This document shows positions 1 through 8,740 of a stretch of DNA of 64,000 nucleotides, in pieces (position 1 is the stretch's first letter; each line of letters begins with the position of its first letter). The notes under the pieces are model-generated. The model saw only the letters and a program-made list of their open reading frames with translations. It searched no databases and had not been told where the DNA came from. Origin of the DNA: Fredricksoniimonas sp964643325 (lineage in GTDB: Bacteria > Omnitrophota > Gorgyraeia > Zapsychrales > Fredricksoniimonadaceae); assembly GCA_964643325.1 (NCBI GenBank), contig CAZXSE010000006.1, positions 5,160-69,159 of the forward strand. The letters are read 5' to 3'. A program made the position numbers and the translations under genes.

Positions 1-714
1 GCGGAAGTTTTTCGCCGGGTCGAGCAGGGTGATTGCGATCATGGCGTGGTGCCGATCGAGAATTCCGTGGAGGGCGCAGTGACGCCGACGGCGGACCTTC
101 TGGTCGAGAGCGATCTTCAGGTGTGCGCGCAATTGACGCTGAAGATCGCGCACGCACTGTTATCCAACACGCCGATGGAAAAGATCAGGAAGATCTATTC
201 CAATCCGCAGGTCCTGGCGCAGTGCCGGCAGTGGCTGATGGCGCATTTGCCTTCGGCGAAGGTCCGGCAGATCAGCGTGGCCTCGACGACCGACGCGGCA
301 AAGATGGCGGCCCGGGAAAAAGGGGCAGGAGCCCTGGCATCGTTGGAGTGCGCGCGCATCTACGGGCTTTCGCTGATCAAGAGCAATGTTCAGGATATCG
401 CGCACAATTCAACGCGGTTCTTCGTGATCGCCGGCCAGGACGCGCGTCCGACGGGCAAGGACCGCACCTCGATCGTCTTTTCGATCAAGGACCGGGTGGG
501 CGTGCTGTATGCCATGCTCGCGCCTTTTGCGAAGAACGGCATCAACTTGACGCGCATTGAATCCCGGCCGATCAAGAAGAAGGCCTGGGATTATTATTTC
601 TTCGTGGACCTGGAAGGCCATCGCGCGGACCCGAAAGTCGCGCGCGCCCTTGGGCAGCTGGAAGGGATGTGTAAATTCTTGAAAATACTGGGGTCATACC
701 CGGAGGCGATATGA
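1..714 (+). CDS. pheA: Prephenate dehydratase (P-protein), 5' truncated by window edge
   Basis: Converts prephenate to phenylpyruvate in phenylalanine synthesis. The reading frame is open from base 1, so the N-terminus lies outside the window and 237 residues remain. Visible are the catalytic-domain motif VPIENSVEG near fragment residue 17, the TRF signature (NSTRFFVIAG, about residue 137), and a C-terminal ACT domain (from about 155) with the ESRP motif of the phenylalanine-binding site, suggesting feedback inhibition. An N-terminal chorismate mutase domain could be present upstream but cannot be seen. The stop overlaps the next start (ATGA), so the gene is translationally coupled to hisC. 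Confidence 0.95.
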   Translation, partial: AEVFRRVEQGDCDHGVVPIENSVEGAVTPTADLLVESDLQVCAQLTLKIAHALLSNTPMEKIRKIYSNPQVLAQCRQWLMAHLPSAKVRQISVASTTDAAKMAAREKGAGALASLECARIYGLSLIKSNVQDIAHNSTRFFVIAGQDARPTGKDRTSIVFSIKDRVGVLYAMLAPFAKNGINLTRIESRPIKKKAWDYYFFVDLEGHRADPKVARALGQLEGMCKFLKILGSYPEAI

Positions 715-1805
715 AGACGAGAGCCAATAAGAATGTATTGAAGATCAAGCCGTATGTGCCGGGCAAGCCCATTGACGAGGTCAGGCGCGAGTTCGGTTTG
801 AAGTCCGTGATCAAGCTTGCCTCGAACGAGAATCCGTTCGGGCCGTCGCCCAAAGTAGTGAAGGCGATCATACGGTCCGCCGCGACCGTGAACCGGTATC
901 CCGACGGGTCCTGTTATGAATTGCGCCGGCTCATTGCCCGCCGCATGAAGGTGGCGCCCGAGCAGCTGGTGTTCGGCTGCGGGTCCGACGAGGTGATCGT
1001 GCTGGCGTTGCGCGCGTTCATTAACGCGGGCGATGAGGTGGTCATGGCCAAGCCCTCGTTCCTGGTCTATTCCATTGCTTCGATCGCGGCAGGCGCGAAG
1101 GTCATTGAAGTGCCTTTGCAGGGGGTTCGGTATGATCTGGCGGCCATGAAAAAAGCCATTACTTCAAGGACAAAGATCGTTTTTATCGGTAATCCTGACA
1201 ATCCGTCGGGCCAATACGCGACCAGGGCTGAGATCGCGGCGTTCATGAAAGGCCTTCCTGACGGGGTCCTGGTCTTTTTTGACGAGGCTTATGCCGAGTT
1301 CGTGGATGAGAAAGATTATCCGGATACGCTGGCGATCCTCAAGAGGCGCAAGAATGTCATTGTGGCCCGGACTTTTTCCAAACTGTTCGGCTTGGCCGGT
1401 CTTCGCGTGGGCTACGCGGCGGCGAGCATGGAAGTGGCGGACCTTATGAACCGTGCCCGCGAGCCGTTCAATGTGACTTCCATTGCCCAGGATGCGGCCG
1501 TGGCCGCGCTCAAGGATGAGGCGTATTACAAGCGGCAGCTGAACATCCTCAGGCGTGAACGCGAGGTGGTATGCGCCGGCCTTGAGATGCTTGCGTTCAG
1601 GGGCGTGAGTTACAGCAAGGGCAGTACTAATTTTATCCAGGTGCGTGTGCCGGGTGATAGCAAGGCAGTGGCCCTGGCGCTCCTTAAGAAGGGCGTTATT
1701 GTGCGTGATATGAGCGTGTGGGGGCTGCGGAATTATTTGCGCGTGACCATTGGAACACCGCCGGAGAATAAGCGTTTTCTGAAAGCGCTGGGAGAGGTCC
1801 TATGA
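711..1805 (+). CDS. hisC: Histidinol-phosphate / aromatic aminotransferase, HisC family
   Basis: PLP-dependent class I/II aminotransferase of 364 residues, the usual HisC length. The Schiff-base lysine lies in TFSKLFGLAGLRVGYA (about residue 223); the NPDNPSG loop and the C-terminal arginine region LRVTIGTP are present. HisC enzymes transaminate imidazole-acetol phosphate, but related enzymes also act on prephenate or phenylpyruvate. Lying between prephenate dehydratase and DAHP synthase with 4-base overlaps on both sides, it probably serves as the aromatic aminotransferase of this operon, alone or in addition to histidine synthesis. That role is inferred from context; the family assignment is firm. 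Confidence 0.9.
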   Translation: MKTRANKNVLKIKPYVPGKPIDEVRREFGLKSVIKLASNENPFGPSPKVVKAIIRSAATVNRYPDGSCYELRRLIARRMKVAPEQLVFGCGSDEVIVLALRAFINAGDEVVMAKPSFLVYSIASIAAGAKVIEVPLQGVRYDLAAMKKAITSRTKIVFIGNPDNPSGQYATRAEIAAFMKGLPDGVLVFFDEAYAEFVDEKDYPDTLAILKRRKNVIVARTFSKLFGLAGLRVGYAAASMEVADLMNRAREPFNVTSIAQDAAVAALKDEAYYKRQLNILRREREVVCAGLEMLAFRGVSYSKGSTNFIQVRVPGDSKAVALALLKKGVIVRDMSVWGLRNYLRVTIGTPPENKRFLKALGEVL

Positions 1806-2818
1806 TCATTGTTCTAAGACCGGATGCCACGGAAGAAAATGTCGCGCATATTGTTGCCAAGGCTGATAAGTTAGGCTTAAAGACCAATGTTTCCCGCGGC
1901 ACGGAACGCACGATCATCGGATTGATCGGCCCTGAGGATAAACTTCAGGTCATGCCGCTGGAAGTGTTCCCCGGCGTTGAAAAGGTCATGCCGGTCTTGG
2001 CGCCTTACAAGCTTGTTTCGCGCGAGATCAAGAAAGAGGGCTCGATCATCACGATCAAGGATGATGTGACGGTCGGGGGCAAGAAACTTTTCGTCATGGC
2101 AGGGCCGTGCGCCATCGAGGGCTACGATATGCTTCTATCCGTGGCGCGGAAGGTCAAGGCCGCGGGCGCGACCGCCTTGCGCGCCGGGGCGTTCAAGCCG
2201 CGCACGTCGCCTTATGATTTCCAGGGATTGGGCGAAGAGGGCCTGAAGATGCTTTTGGCCGTCGGGAAAGAGACCGGCCTCGCCACCGTGACCGAGGTCA
2301 TGGACCCTCGGGATGTTGATCTGGTGTGCCGCTACGCGGATGTGCTGCAGGTGGGCGCGCGCAACATGCAGAACTTCTCGCTTCTGAAAGAGGTGGGTAA
2401 GGCCCGCAAGCCGGTCGTGCTCAAGCGCGGCATCAGTTCGACCATCAAGGAATGGTTGATGTCCGCCGAGTATGTGATGGCCAACGGCAATCATGATGTG
2501 ATGTTGTGCGAGCGCGGCATCCGCACGTTCGAGACGGAGACGCGCAATACGGTGGATATCAACGCGGTCCCTGTTGTGAAATTAAAGTCGCATCTTCCCG
2601 TCATCCTGGACCCGAGCCATGGCACGGGGCGTTCGGCGCTCGTGGGCAGCGTTGCGAAAGCGGGCATTGCGGCAGGCGCGGACGGGCTTTTGATCGAAGT
2701 GCACGATAATCCTGAAGAAGCATGGTCGGACGGCGAACAGTCGCTGTGCCCGGAAAAATTCAAGCAATTGATGCAGCAGTTGGCGCGCATCGCGCAATCG
2801 GTCGACAGACAGATATAG
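1802..2818 (+). CDS. aroF: 3-deoxy-7-phosphoheptulonate (DAHP) synthase, type I-beta
   Basis: Condenses phosphoenolpyruvate and erythrose 4-phosphate, the first step of the shikimate pathway. The 338-residue protein has an N-terminal ferredoxin-like/ACT-like domain (about 1-70), the regulatory domain seen in Thermotoga-type enzymes, followed by a TIM barrel (about 85-335). Barrel motifs include AGPCAIEG, the phosphate-binding KPRTSPYDFQG and ILDPSHGTG. The start overlaps the hisC stop by four bases and AGGAG at 2817-2821 after the coding end serves tyrA. The N-terminal domain suggests feedback control by tyrosine or phenylalanine, inferred from the family. Confidence 0.94.
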   Translation: MIIVLRPDATEENVAHIVAKADKLGLKTNVSRGTERTIIGLIGPEDKLQVMPLEVFPGVEKVMPVLAPYKLVSREIKKEGSIITIKDDVTVGGKKLFVMAGPCAIEGYDMLLSVARKVKAAGATALRAGAFKPRTSPYDFQGLGEEGLKMLLAVGKETGLATVTEVMDPRDVDLVCRYADVLQVGARNMQNFSLLKEVGKARKPVVLKRGISSTIKEWLMSAEYVMANGNHDVMLCERGIRTFETETRNTVDINAVPVVKLKSHLPVILDPSHGTGRSALVGSVAKAGIAAGADGLLIEVHDNPEEAWSDGEQSLCPEKFKQLMQQLARIAQSVDRQI

Positions 2819-2826
2819 GAGAGCAC

Positions 2827-3693
2827 ATGTTCCACAGGTATATGTTCAGGCGCGCGGTCATTTTGGGAACGGGCATGATCGGCGGCTCTATCGCGTTGGC
2901 GCTCAGGAAGCACAAGCTCGCGGAGTTCATCGTGGGGGCATCCCGTCAGGAGGCGTCGCTGCGGGCGGCGAAAGAAATGAAAGCTATCGACGAGGGCACA
3001 ACCGATATCCGCAAGGCCATTCAGGGGGCGGACCTGCTGATCCTCGCGGCGCCTGTGAAGGTCATCCTTGATCATATCGAGGATGTTTCCAAGCATCTGC
3101 GTCGCGGCTGCATCGTGACGGACGTGGGCAGCACCAAGGCGGTGATCGTTGACGCGGCCGAGAAGCAGTTCCCGGCGCACGTCCTGTTCGTGGGGTCGCA
3201 CCCGATGGCGGGATCGGAGAAAAGCGGCGTGGCGCACGCGACCGCGGACCTTTTCAAGGGGGCTGACTGCATTATGACCCCGACGGAAAAGACGAACCGC
3301 GCGGCCCGCGACAAGGTCAAGCAGCTGTGGACCATCATGGGGGCGAACGTCAGGTTCATGGAGCCGGGCCAGCATGACGAGGCCCTGGCGTACGCGAGCC
3401 ATTTGCCGCACCTTCTTTCGTTCGCTCTTGCGCGCGCGGTCCCGGATAACTTTTTGCAGCACGGCGCGGGCGGCCTGAGGGATACCATGCGCCTGGCCGG
3501 ATCATCGCCGGAAATGTGGGCTGATATATGTTCCTCCAACTACCGTCATATCCTGAAGGCGCTTGACGAGTCAGCAAAGTCTTTGGCGGAGATCCGCAAG
3601 GCGGTCGTGGACCGCGATGACGCGGCGCTCATCCAGATGTTCAATCAGGCCAAAGCCAAGCGCGATACCCTGGAGAAGAAAAGTCATGCCTGA
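2827..3693 (+). CDS. tyrA: Prephenate/arogenate dehydrogenase
   Basis: NAD(P)-dependent oxidative decarboxylation of prephenate or arogenate towards tyrosine. The Rossmann motif GTGMIGGSI (about residues 12-20) and the catalytic-region motifs GSHPMAGSE and SHLPHL are visible, the expected TyrA signatures; no ACT or chorismate mutase domain is attached. I chose ATG 2827 because AGGAG at 2817-2821 gives five bases of spacing; ATG 2842 is possible but too far from this site. The 288-residue length is normal for a single-domain TyrA. The last eight bases overlap cmk. Whether it prefers prephenate or arogenate cannot be told from sequence. Confidence 0.93.
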   Translation: MFHRYMFRRAVILGTGMIGGSIALALRKHKLAEFIVGASRQEASLRAAKEMKAIDEGTTDIRKAIQGADLLILAAPVKVILDHIEDVSKHLRRGCIVTDVGSTKAVIVDAAEKQFPAHVLFVGSHPMAGSEKSGVAHATADLFKGADCIMTPTEKTNRAARDKVKQLWTIMGANVRFMEPGQHDEALAYASHLPHLLSFALARAVPDNFLQHGAGGLRDTMRLAGSSPEMWADICSSNYRHILKALDESAKSLAEIRKAVVDRDDAALIQMFNQAKAKRDTLEKKSHA

Positions 3694-4351
3694 TATCGTG
3701 ACGATCGACGGTCCCGCGGGCGCCGGCAAAAGCACGATCGCCAAAACCCTTGCGAAAAAGCTGGGCTGCGCGTTCATGGATACGGGGGCGATGTACCGGG
3801 CGTTTACTGTCAAGGCCATGCGCCGGAAGATGCCGCTGGATGATGAACAGGCCCTGATCGATCTCGCGCACGCGACGGTCATCGAGTTGGTGGAAGAACC
3901 GGGCAAGCCGCTTAAGGTCCTTCTGGACGGCGAGGATGTCAGCGAGGCGATCCGTTCAACGGATGTGACCAATCATACATTTTATGTGGCGCGCGTGCCG
4001 GGCGTCCGGCATGTCATGGTCGAATGGCAGCGCGCGATGGGAGAGAAGCAGTCCATGGTCGGCGAGGGCAGGGACCTCGGGACCGTTGTTTTTCCGTCGG
4101 CAAAATACAAGTTCTATCTGGACGCGGATTTCAAGGTGCGCTGTCAGCGGCGCATCGACGAGCTTAAAGCCAAGGGCCAGGCCGTGGATGAAGCGGCGCT
4201 GGCAAAGGACCTGGCCGAGCGTGACGAGAAAGATTACACGCGCAAGGTCGGCCCGCTGAAAAAGGCCGCGGATGCCCTCGTTGTTGATTCGACGAACATG
4301 ACCATTGATCAGGTGGTGGACTATTTGTTCACTTATATAAAGAACCACTGA
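3686..4351 (+). CDS. cmk: Cytidylate kinase
   Basis: Phosphorylates CMP and dCMP with ATP. The 221-residue protein begins with the P-loop GPAGAGKST (about residues 8-16), followed by the MDTGAMYRAF nucleotide-binding motif and the EGRDLGTVVFP segment characteristic of CMP kinases. I chose ATG 3686, which places the P-loop at the family-typical distance from the N-terminus; upstream extension would read out of frame through tyrA. In many bacteria aroA sits between tyrA and cmk; here tyrA and cmk overlap directly and aroA is absent. Confidence 0.94.
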   Translation: MPDIVTIDGPAGAGKSTIAKTLAKKLGCAFMDTGAMYRAFTVKAMRRKMPLDDEQALIDLAHATVIELVEEPGKPLKVLLDGEDVSEAIRSTDVTNHTFYVARVPGVRHVMVEWQRAMGEKQSMVGEGRDLGTVVFPSAKYKFYLDADFKVRCQRRIDELKAKGQAVDEAALAKDLAERDEKDYTRKVGPLKKAADALVVDSTNMTIDQVVDYLFTYIKNH

Positions 4352-6141
4352 TGGACCAGTCACTCATCCGCAACTTTTCGATCATCGCCCATATTGACCA
4401 CGGCAAATCCACGCTCGCGGACCGCATCATGCTCCATTGCGGGGCCATCGACGAGCGCAGTTTTAAGAACCAGCTTCTCGACGACATGGACCTTGAGCGC
4501 GAGCGCGGCATCACCATCAAGGCATCCGCCGTGCGCCTGAATTACAAGGCCAAAGACGGCAAAGACTACCTGTTCAACCTTATTGATACACCCGGCCATG
4601 TGGATTTTACCTATGAGGTCGAGAAATCCCTCAAGGCTTGCGAGGGCGCGCTCCTTTTGATCGACGCGTCCCAGGGGGTCGAGTCGCAGACGGTCGCCAA
4701 TTACCATTTGGCGATCAATAACAATCTAGAGATACTGCCGGTCATCAACAAGATCGATATCGCCAACATCGATCCGAACGAGGCCGTGCGCCAGTTCAAG
4801 GAGATCCTCAAGTTCAAGGAAGAGGATATTCAGAAGGTCTCGGCCAAGGAAGGGCTGAATATCGACGCGCTTTTCGAGAAGATCGTGTCTTTTATCCCGT
4901 CCCCCTATGGTGAGACGGACAAGCCTTTGAAGGCGTTCATCTTTGACATGAAGTACGACGTGTACAAGGGCGTTATCATTTTTATCCGCGTGATCGACGG
5001 CAAAGTAGCCGTGGGCACGCGCATCCGCCTGATGCACATGAACAAGGAATTTACCGTCGAGGGCATGGGTTATTACACACCCTTTGACACCAAGACCAAA
5101 GAGCTCGGCGCGGGCGAGGTCGGCTATATCACGTGCAATGTGCGCGACCCGAAAGAGGTCCATGTCGGCGACACCATTACCGACGTGACGAACCCGTGCG
5201 ACGCGGCCATGGAAGGTTACCGCCAGCTCAAGCCCCTTGTCTTTTGCGGGGTGTACCCGGTCACGGCTGATGAATATATGGAACTGCGCGAGGCTATCGA
5301 TAAGCTGCGCCTGAGCGATCCGAGCTTCACGTACGAACAGGAAACATCGCAATCGTTCGGCCACGGGTTCCGCTGCGGGTTCCTGGGGCTTTTGCATATG
5401 GAGGTCGTTCAGGAGCGGCTTGAGCGTGAATATAATCTCAACCTGGTCCTGACCACGCCGAATGTCGGTTACCGTTACGAGACCAAGGATGGCGTGATGA
5501 CGGATATCGAGAACCCGTCGCAGCTGCCCGAGATGAGCGCGGTGCGTTCGGTCGAGGAGCCGCACCTGAAAGTTTCGGTCTTGACGCCTGTCAATTGCAT
5601 GGACGCGGTGATGGAACTGGCCAAGCGCAAGCGAGGGATCTATCTTAAGAGCGAATATGTCTCCGACCGCATGCGCATCATTTATGATATCCCCCTTTCC
5701 GAGGTCATTGTTGATTTCAATGACATGATCAAATCCGCCACGCGCGGGTACGGCTCCATTGATTATGAGTTCAGCGGTTATCGCGCGGCGCCTATTGCCC
5801 GGCTTGATATCCTTATCAATGACGAGGCTTGTGACGCTTTTGCCTGCCTGGTGCATAAGGATCATGCCTATGAGAAAGGGTCGGCCCTGTGCGGCAAGCT
5901 CAAGGAGCTTATCCCGGCGCAGCTCTTCGAGATCCGCATCCAGGCGACTTGCGACGGGCGCATCATCGCGTCCTCGCGCATCAAATCCGTTGGCAAGAAC
6001 GTGACCGCCAAGTGTTACGGGGGCGACATCTCGCGCAAAAGAAAACTTTGGGAGAAGCAGAAGGAAGGCAAGAAGAAACTCAAGCAGATCGGGCGGGTGG
6101 AAGTGCCGCAGGAGGCATTCTTTGCGGCGCTCAAGATATAA
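4351..6141 (+). CDS. lepA: Elongation factor 4 (LepA GTPase)
   Basis: Ribosome-associated GTPase that back-translocates or remodels stalled ribosomes. At 596 residues it is full length. G1 motif AHIDHGKST (about 12-20), G2 ERGITIKA, G3 DTPGHVDF and G4 NKIDI are all present, then EF-G-like domains II, III and V and the LepA-specific C-terminal domain (about 490-596) with the conserved basic KRKLWEKQKEGKKK segment. The start shares one base with the cmk stop (TGATG). lepA directly upstream of lepB is a widely conserved pair. Confidence 0.97.
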   Translation: MDQSLIRNFSIIAHIDHGKSTLADRIMLHCGAIDERSFKNQLLDDMDLERERGITIKASAVRLNYKAKDGKDYLFNLIDTPGHVDFTYEVEKSLKACEGALLLIDASQGVESQTVANYHLAINNNLEILPVINKIDIANIDPNEAVRQFKEILKFKEEDIQKVSAKEGLNIDALFEKIVSFIPSPYGETDKPLKAFIFDMKYDVYKGVIIFIRVIDGKVAVGTRIRLMHMNKEFTVEGMGYYTPFDTKTKELGAGEVGYITCNVRDPKEVHVGDTITDVTNPCDAAMEGYRQLKPLVFCGVYPVTADEYMELREAIDKLRLSDPSFTYEQETSQSFGHGFRCGFLGLLHMEVVQERLEREYNLNLVLTTPNVGYRYETKDGVMTDIENPSQLPEMSAVRSVEEPHLKVSVLTPVNCMDAVMELAKRKRGIYLKSEYVSDRMRIIYDIPLSEVIVDFNDMIKSATRGYGSIDYEFSGYRAAPIARLDILINDEACDAFACLVHKDHAYEKGSALCGKLKELIPAQLFEIRIQATCDGRIIASSRIKSVGKNVTAKCYGGDISRKRKLWEKQKEGKKKLKQIGRVEVPQEAFFAALKI

Positions 6142-6148
6142 GGAGCTT

Positions 6149-6736
6149 ATGTTAAGCAAATTCATGACTGAAGAGAACAAGAAGGTTGTCTGGGAATGGG
6201 TCGAATCGCTGTTGGTCGCGTTCATCCTGGCCATGCTCATCCGCACATTCCTGGTTCAGCCGTTCAAGATCCCGTCGGGCTCCATGCGCCCGACCTTGAT
6301 CGAGCGCGACCGCCTGTTCGTGAACAAGCTGGCCTACGGCCCGCAGGTACCGTTGACCGCGTACCGCCTGCCGGGGTTCACGCAGCCGCAGCGCGGGGAT
6401 GTGGTGGTCTTTAAATATCCGCGCGAACGGCGCAAGGATTTCATCAAGCGCCTTATTGCCTTCGGGGGAGAAACGGTCGAGATCAAAGACGGCAAAGTCT
6501 ATATCAATGACAAGCCTGTCACGGAGACCGCGATCGCGACAACGTATTATTACAATGACGGCAACGCCCTTCCCGGCGTGAAGATCACGGTCCCTGATGG
6601 GCAGTTCTTCGTGATGGGGGACAATAGCCGCTCCAGTCATGACAGCCGTTACTGGGGTTTTGTGCCCGAAGCGTTTCTCGTAGGCAAGGCGGAGGTCATT
6701 TTCTGGCCGCTTGACAGGATACGATGGATAAAATGA
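6149..6736 (+). CDS. lepB: Signal peptidase I
   Basis: Membrane serine protease that removes signal peptides from Sec and Tat substrates. One N-terminal transmembrane segment (about 18-38) precedes the catalytic serine in PSGSMRPTL (about residue 45) and the general-base lysine in KRLIAFGGE (about residue 100); the box E motif GDNSRSSHDSR follows. Start ATG 6149 is chosen for AGGAG at 6141-6145; a longer in-frame form from 6122 would overlap lepA and lacks a ribosome-binding site. The 195-residue length is typical. Confidence 0.95.
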   Translation: MLSKFMTEENKKVVWEWVESLLVAFILAMLIRTFLVQPFKIPSGSMRPTLIERDRLFVNKLAYGPQVPLTAYRLPGFTQPQRGDVVVFKYPRERRKDFIKRLIAFGGETVEIKDGKVYINDKPVTETAIATTYYYNDGNALPGVKITVPDGQFFVMGDNSRSSHDSRYWGFVPEAFLVGKAEVIFWPLDRIRWIK

Positions 6737-6981
6737 AACTCTTCAGGATGGGGCTGGTCTTTTGTTGTCTTTGGTGCGCCGGATGCGCCGCGGCATCTTC
6801 CGGCGTGAAGCCGTCCGAGCCTGTTCGCGAGCAGATCGACGCGGCGCGTAAGGTTGTCGGGGCCATGGCCCCGGCGCAGGGCGTGGTCGAGAAATATTCA
6901 CCGGCTACGGGCAGGCATTACAGCGGCGCGCTGGAATACGAGCCTGGCACCGGCGTGAAACTTATCCCCGTCGAGGAATGA
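6733..6981 (+). CDS. Small predicted lipoprotein, unknown function
   Basis: An 82-residue product with a hydrophobic N-terminus ending in a probable lipobox (LWCAGC), so likely an outer- or inner-membrane lipoprotein. The mature part is short, Ala/Pro/Glu-rich and shows no domain I recognise. The start is uncertain: ATG 6733 overlaps the lepB stop (ATGA), the junction style of this operon, whereas ATG 6724 would add three residues and has AGGA only three bases away. It is translationally coupled on both sides (ATGA with pgsA), which argues that it is a real gene. Confidence 0.75.
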   Translation: MKLFRMGLVFCCLWCAGCAAASSGVKPSEPVREQIDAARKVVGAMAPAQGVVEKYSPATGRHYSGALEYEPGTGVKLIPVEE

Positions 6982-7547
6982 TCATGATGCTCACGCTGGC
7001 CAACAAGATCACCATTGCGCGCATCATTGCCGTGCCGGTATTCATTGCGGTCATGATGTATTACCAGATGGGGCACCGGGAATTCCTCTGGATCGCGCTC
7101 GGGGTCTATGTGCTGGCCGAGGTCTCGGATGTTGTTGACGGGTACGTGGCGCGCCATTTTCGCCAGAAGACGCGGGCCGGTTCGATCCTCGACCCTTTGG
7201 CCGACAAAGCTCTTTTTATCAGTGTTTTGTTGTGCCTGTATCACGCAGGGCATGGCGCGGGGTGGGCGGTGCAGTTGCCGCTGTGGCTGGTGATCGCATT
7301 CATTTCGCGTGATGTCATTCTGGTGCTTGGTTCGCTCCTGCTTCAGGTCCATTTCGGTTCGCTTGAGATCAAGCCCAACATCTGGGGCAAGATGACAGCG
7401 CTTTTGCAGGTGGTGTGCGTTGTGGCGGTCTTTCTTCAATTTCCCATGGCGCTGGTCATGTGGTGGGCGGCGCTGGCGGTCACGGTGATATCAGGGATCA
7501 TTTACGTGCAGGAAGGGATAAAGAAATTAAATGACGGACATCATTAA
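6978..7547 (+). CDS. pgsA: CDP-diacylglycerol-glycerol-3-phosphate 3-phosphatidyltransferase
   Basis: Makes phosphatidylglycerol phosphate from CDP-diacylglycerol and glycerol 3-phosphate. The CDP-alcohol phosphatidyltransferase signature DG-x2-AR-x8-G-x3-D-x3-D is intact, running from DGYVAR to ILDPLAD (about residues 54-76). Several transmembrane helices follow. The N-terminal LANKITIARI segment is typical of PgsA. Length 189 is normal. It overlaps the preceding lipoprotein gene by 4 bases and plsY by 17, so the two phospholipid enzymes are made together. Confidence 0.92.
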   Translation: MIMMLTLANKITIARIIAVPVFIAVMMYYQMGHREFLWIALGVYVLAEVSDVVDGYVARHFRQKTRAGSILDPLADKALFISVLLCLYHAGHGAGWAVQLPLWLVIAFISRDVILVLGSLLLQVHFGSLEIKPNIWGKMTALLQVVCVVAVFLQFPMALVMWWAALAVTVISGIIYVQEGIKKLNDGHH

Positions 7548-8166
7548 TTTCATCGGGCTTATCGCGGTAAGTTATTTGATCGGGGCCATTCCGACCGGAT
7601 ATATCTTTGGAAAACTTCTCAAAGGTATTGATATCCGTCAGCATGGTTCAGGCAATATGGGCGCGACCAATGTTTTCCGCGTCCTTGGCAAGGGGCCGGG
7701 GGCGGCGGTCCTTATCATTGATATCATCAAGGGCATCATCCCGGTCGTTGTGGTGGCGGGTTTTCTGGCGCCGTCGATCCCGGGGCGTATCGTCGCAGCC
7801 GCGGCCGCTGTATGCGGGCATAACTGGACATGCTTCCTGAATTTCAAAGGCGGCAAAGGCATTGCCACGACCCTGGGCGTTCTCATCGGCTTGACCATGG
7901 TCGTTCCGGAGGCGCGCGTGCCCGTTCTTTTATGCGTCCTTGCCTGGGGCGTATGTTTTGTGATCACGGGCATTGTTTCCATATCTTCCATGATCGCCGG
8001 GATTCTGCTGCCGGTCCTGATGCTCGTTTTCGGCGCCCCTACCAGTATTGTGCTGTTGAGTGTTGTTTTCTGCATTTTTGTTGTGTTCAAGCACAAGCCC
8101 AACATCCACCGCCTGTGCATGGGCACGGAACCGCGCGTGCGCATGCCATGGAGCAGGGGGCAATAG
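7531..8166 (+). CDS. plsY: Acyl-phosphate:glycerol-3-phosphate acyltransferase
   Basis: Integral membrane enzyme that transfers an acyl group from acyl phosphate to glycerol 3-phosphate, starting phospholipid synthesis. Conserved PlsY loops are visible: IPTGYIFGK near residue 20, GSGNMGATN (about 38-46), GHNWTCFLNFKGGKG (about 98-112) and the C-terminal FKHKPNI. Five or more hydrophobic segments, 211 residues. It is the last gene of the operon that begins with pheA; a weak terminator overlaps its stop. The acyl-phosphate supplier plsX is not in the window. Confidence 0.94.
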   Translation: MTDIINFIGLIAVSYLIGAIPTGYIFGKLLKGIDIRQHGSGNMGATNVFRVLGKGPGAAVLIIDIIKGIIPVVVVAGFLAPSIPGRIVAAAAAVCGHNWTCFLNFKGGKGIATTLGVLIGLTMVVPEARVPVLLCVLAWGVCFVITGIVSISSMIAGILLPVLMLVFGAPTSIVLLSVVFCIFVVFKHKPNIHRLCMGTEPRVRMPWSRGQ

Positions 8167-8187
8167 ATCGCATTTCCGATCTTTTTT
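8165..8187 (+). terminator. Weak intrinsic terminator after plsY
   Basis: A 6-bp stem AGATCG / CGATCT (8165-8170 and 8177-8182) with a six-base loop is followed directly by a run of T (8182-8187). The stem is short, so termination may be partial. It overlaps the plsY stop codon and is placed to end the long upstream operon. Confidence 0.5.
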
Positions 8188-8247
8188 ACAGCCCTCCTGT
8201 TATATACCCGTCGTAGATAACGTTTCCTTAAGACCCGCCTGCCTGCC

Positions 8248-8276
8248 TTGTTTCTGCTTCCTCTGGATGTTATCCT
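8248..8276 (+). promoter_or_regulatory. Candidate sigma-70 promoter for the 117-aa protein gene
   Basis: TTGTTT (8248-8253), 17-base spacer, TATCCT (8271-8276). It sits between the plsY terminator and the start at 8298, giving a predicted short leader containing GGAGG. Only moderate matches to consensus. Confidence 0.4.
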
Positions 8277-8297
8277 TGGAACATGGAGGTGGGTCCC

Positions 8298-8651
8298 ATG
8301 AGGCAGGTGGCGTATAGCAAACAGGAGCTTGATCGCAACAGAGGGCGCGTTATTTCCGTTCGCGAAAGCATGGCGGATAATAACAGCGAGACCTTTGTGA
8401 CCAAGAATTTTGTGTATCTGGTGGCCCGCGTGGATTCCTGCCCCAAGGATATCCCTCAGCCTGAGATCCGTATCGTCAAAAAGATCGATCGTCAGGAGAA
8501 TCATGAGGGGTTTGTGTTCAGGGTCAAGGGTGTTGTTTTTGTGAAGAAGAACCGGTTCATGTATCAGATCCGGTATGCGCATAGCCTGAACATCAAGGTT
8601 TTATGGAAAACCCATGTTCTCTCCATGGATAATCCGGTTGCGTTAGCCTAG
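8298..8651 (+). CDS. Hypothetical protein, 117 aa
   Basis: I do not recognise this protein. It has no signal peptide or membrane segment. The N-terminal half is polar and charged and the C-terminal half has alternating hydrophobic stretches (FVFRVKGVVFV, MYQIRYAHSL) suggesting a small beta-rich domain. Start ATG 8298 is chosen for GGAGG at 8285-8289, eight bases upstream; an in-frame ATG at 8283 lies inside that site and is unlikely. It has its own candidate promoter and a strong terminator behind it, so it appears to be a single-gene transcription unit. Confidence 0.65.
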   Translation: MRQVAYSKQELDRNRGRVISVRESMADNNSETFVTKNFVYLVARVDSCPKDIPQPEIRIVKKIDRQENHEGFVFRVKGVVFVKKNRFMYQIRYAHSLNIKVLWKTHVLSMDNPVALA

Positions 8652-8684
8652 ACGCAACTGATATCCAGGTGAGAATTTTTACAT

Positions 8685-8718
8685 TACGGCGGCTTGAGGA
8701 AGCCGCCGTATTTATTTT
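8685..8718 (+). terminator. Strong intrinsic terminator
   Basis: An 11-bp perfect stem (8685-8695 with 8700-8710, arms TACGGCGGCTT and AAGCCGCCGTA), four-base loop GAGG, then a T-rich tail to 8718. It ends the 8298-8651 unit. Confidence 0.87.
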
Positions 8719-8740
8719 GGCAAGGAATTGAAGTTTTATA

